Shown in pieces: positions 13,462 to 13,589 of a stretch of DNA of 13,589 bases. The number at the start of each line of letters is the position of its first letter. Within the stretch, counting starts at the first letter, position 1. The stretch lies in assembly GCA_012517025.1 (NCBI GenBank), contig JAAYVT010000704.1:1-13589 (forward strand). The letters run 5' to 3'. Source of the DNA: Phyllobacteriaceae bacterium (GTDB lineage Bacteria; Pseudomonadota; Alphaproteobacteria; Rhizobiales; Ancalomicrobiaceae). A program made the translations under genes and the position numbers. The notes under the pieces were generated by a model that was given only the letters and a program-made list of their open reading frames with translations, was not told the origin of the DNA and made no database searches.

Positions 13462-13589
13462 TTAGGGCGCGGTCGGGCGCGCGTCCACCCGGACGATCTG
13501 CTCGACCGCGCGATCGCCGGCGGTGATCGTGAAGCGCAGATCGACCGCGCCGAGATCGGCGCCCTTGGGCTGTCCGTCGAGGTCGAAGG
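13462..13589 (-). CDS. C-terminal end of an unidentified protein (5' part beyond the window)
   Basis: On the minus strand a frame is open from the window edge to TAA (complement of 13462-13464), giving 41 residues. It includes DLDGQPKGADLGAVDLRFTI, then TAGDRAVEQIVRVDARPTAP at the end. Codon use (G/C in nearly all third positions) and the alternating hydrophobic pattern of beta-strands support coding. No family can be named from this fragment. It precedes the peroxiredoxin gene by 49 nt in the same direction. Confidence 0.55.
   Translation of the reverse strand, partial: FDLDGQPKGADLGAVDLRFTITAGDRAVEQIVRVDARPTAP

Noticed and set aside
1..13589. CRISPR array, tRNA/rRNA genes, insertion sequences, att sites
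   Set aside because: No spaced direct repeats, cloverleaf sequence, transposase motif or terminal inverted repeats with target duplications were seen. The inverted repeats present are single intergenic hairpins.

Overview
The window comes from a very GC-rich alphaproteobacterial chromosome, most likely of the order Hyphomicrobiales (Rhizobiales). This rests on third-position G/C codon use throughout, on the ispH-thrB-rnhA gene order known from that order, on an APH-type homoserine kinase, and on the best recognised relatives of the small proteins. No mobile element, tRNA, rRNA or CRISPR array is visible. It reads as a housekeeping region, not an island.

Left part (1-3766). It starts with the C-terminal GNAT domain of a Pat-like protein acetyltransferase (+). 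This converges on a two-domain protein (-) that joins an aminoglycoside-phosphotransferase-like domain to a P-loop kinase. Divergent from the latter are a conserved hypothetical protein of 125 aa and a shortened acetolactate-synthase-like protein that lacks its whole C-terminal ThDP-binding domain. The last of these ends in a strong hairpin that also serves the convergent gcv operon.

Middle part (3789-8703, minus strand). This is a complete glycine cleavage operon transcribed gcvT-gcvH-gcvPA-gcvPB, with the P protein split into two subunits. It is preceded by a promoter candidate and a tandem (two-aptamer) glycine riboswitch. Together the products oxidatively cleave glycine to CO2, NH3 and 5,10-methylene-THF; the L protein is not in the window. 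A REP-like palindrome lies between gcvH and gcvPA.

Right part (8744-13589). A minus-strand lipoprotein gene is divergent from a tightly packed plus-strand operon: ispH (isoprenoid synthesis), thrB (threonine synthesis), rnhA (RNase HI) and a diacylglycerol-kinase-family lipid kinase, joined by 4-nt gaps or overlaps. It converges on a Prx5-type peroxiredoxin gene (-). The window closes with the last 41 codons of an unidentified minus-strand gene.

I found no wholly new multi-gene system. The points most worth a second look are the truncated ThDP-enzyme paralogue and the Shine-Dalgarno-masking hairpin in front of it. Next come the odd second aptamer and the palindrome in the glycine riboswitch leader, then the mini-ORF with duplicated Shine-Dalgarno sites before the hypothetical gene.
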